Of a stretch of DNA of 40,530 nt, positions 40,242 through 40,530 are shown one piece after another (position 1 is the stretch's first letter; every line of letters begins with the position of its first letter). The notes beneath the pieces are model-generated. The model was not told where the DNA came from. It searched no databases and saw only the letters and a list, made by a program, of their open reading frames with translations. Both the position numbers and the translations under genes were made by a program. Source of the stretch: Methanoculleus sp. UBA208. GTDB taxonomy: Archaea > Halobacteriota > Methanomicrobia > Methanomicrobiales > Methanoculleaceae. The DNA lies in the NCBI RefSeq assembly GCF_002498065.1, contig NZ_DAFZ01000035.1, positions 525-41,054 on the forward strand, read 5' to 3'.

Positions 40242-40530
40242 TTTTCCGGATTTTTCTCGGGAAGCAGGATCGGGCGTCGTACGGTGTTGCCTGTTGTCTG
40301 GATTTTCAGCCGGCAAATAGTTAAAAACATCATCTGCCCGTGGTATTCTTGTGTTTTCACAACAATGCTCATGAGACGGTGTGTCAGGCTTCACTGCTGA
40401 AACTTGAGGGGGTGCTGTCTCATGCCATCTCATGCTACATGGATGAGGGGAGATAATCTAAACCCAGTTTTCCGGGGGTGCCCCCATCCAGTGGACCGTG
40501 GTGGCTATCGCCGTGGGGGGGTGGGGACAG
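40242..40530. other. Non-coding right edge with inverted repeats
   Basis: No gene is supported in these 289 bases. They contain an exact 8-bp inverted repeat, CATGAGAC (40370-40377) and GTCTCATG (40417-40424), and an imperfect one, GGATGAGGGG (40441-40450) against CCCCCATCCA (40481-40490), with a GGGGG/CCCCC core at about 40474-40485. A T-rich stretch at 40253-40258 may end the upstream operon. The edge may belong to a mobile element or regulatory region that continues outside. Confidence 0.4.

Overview
The window is a stretch of a GC-rich euryarchaeal chromosome, most likely a hydrogenotrophic methanogen of the Methanomicrobiales close to Methanoculleus. This is inferred from gene content and order: archaeal ribosomal proteins (S19e, L18a/LX, L21e, L31e, L39e), eIF6, SUI1, PDCD5, prefoldin alpha, RNase P Rpp21, TrmY/Pus10 and RpoF, together with TATA-type promoters, GGAGG/GGTGA ribosome binding sites and many 1-14 nt gene overlaps. 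About 48 protein genes are supported. I saw no rRNA or tRNA gene, CRISPR array or intact insertion sequence.

Region by region: (1) 1-355 is non-coding and holds one copy of a hairpin-rich dispersed repeat. (2) 356-6274, minus strand: apparent operon A24 prepilin-type peptidase > hisI > PIN-ATPase-KH protein > leuS. (3) 6638-11669, plus strand, divergent from the peptidase: a type IV pilus/type II secretion-like operon (two-domain unknown protein, secretion ATPase with a long acidic N-terminus, two TadC-like membrane proteins); no pilin gene is visible. (4) 11670-12213: a 0.5-kb array of small perfect hairpins related to the left-edge repeat, running into the 3' end of cobQ. (5) 12191-15376: cobQ (B12 synthesis) head to head with nrdJ (B12-dependent ribonucleotide reductase). 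(6) 15418-29590: mixed housekeeping and accessory genes, including SUI1, an RHH protein, two cysteine-cluster proteins, an NDP-sugar pyrophosphorylase, a frameshifted membrane-protein gene, a CBS-ParB fusion, Hsp20, an FKBP-like membrane protein, a thioredoxin, an archaeal zinc-ribbon protein, DUF371, a soluble three-PAS histidine kinase, exonuclease VII (xseAB), a sugar-phosphate isomerase-like protein, a CNNM transporter-like protein and purN. (7) 29661-40241: a dense plus-strand superoperon for translation, RNA processing and protein targeting (rnp4 to an Mtq2/HemK2-like methyltransferase). (8) 40242-40530: non-coding, with inverted repeats, cut by the window end.

Functional links visible from context: ftsY-srp54 (co-translational targeting), pus10-trmY (pseudouridine 54 and its N1-methylation in tRNA), cobQ-nrdJ (cofactor and its user), and peptidase-ATPase-TadC (pilus assembly). 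The least explained signal is the hairpin repeat: three copies of an outer GAAC...GTTC stem with a symmetric TC/TC internal loop enclose inner stems whose bases differ but still pair, which suggests that structure rather than sequence is conserved.
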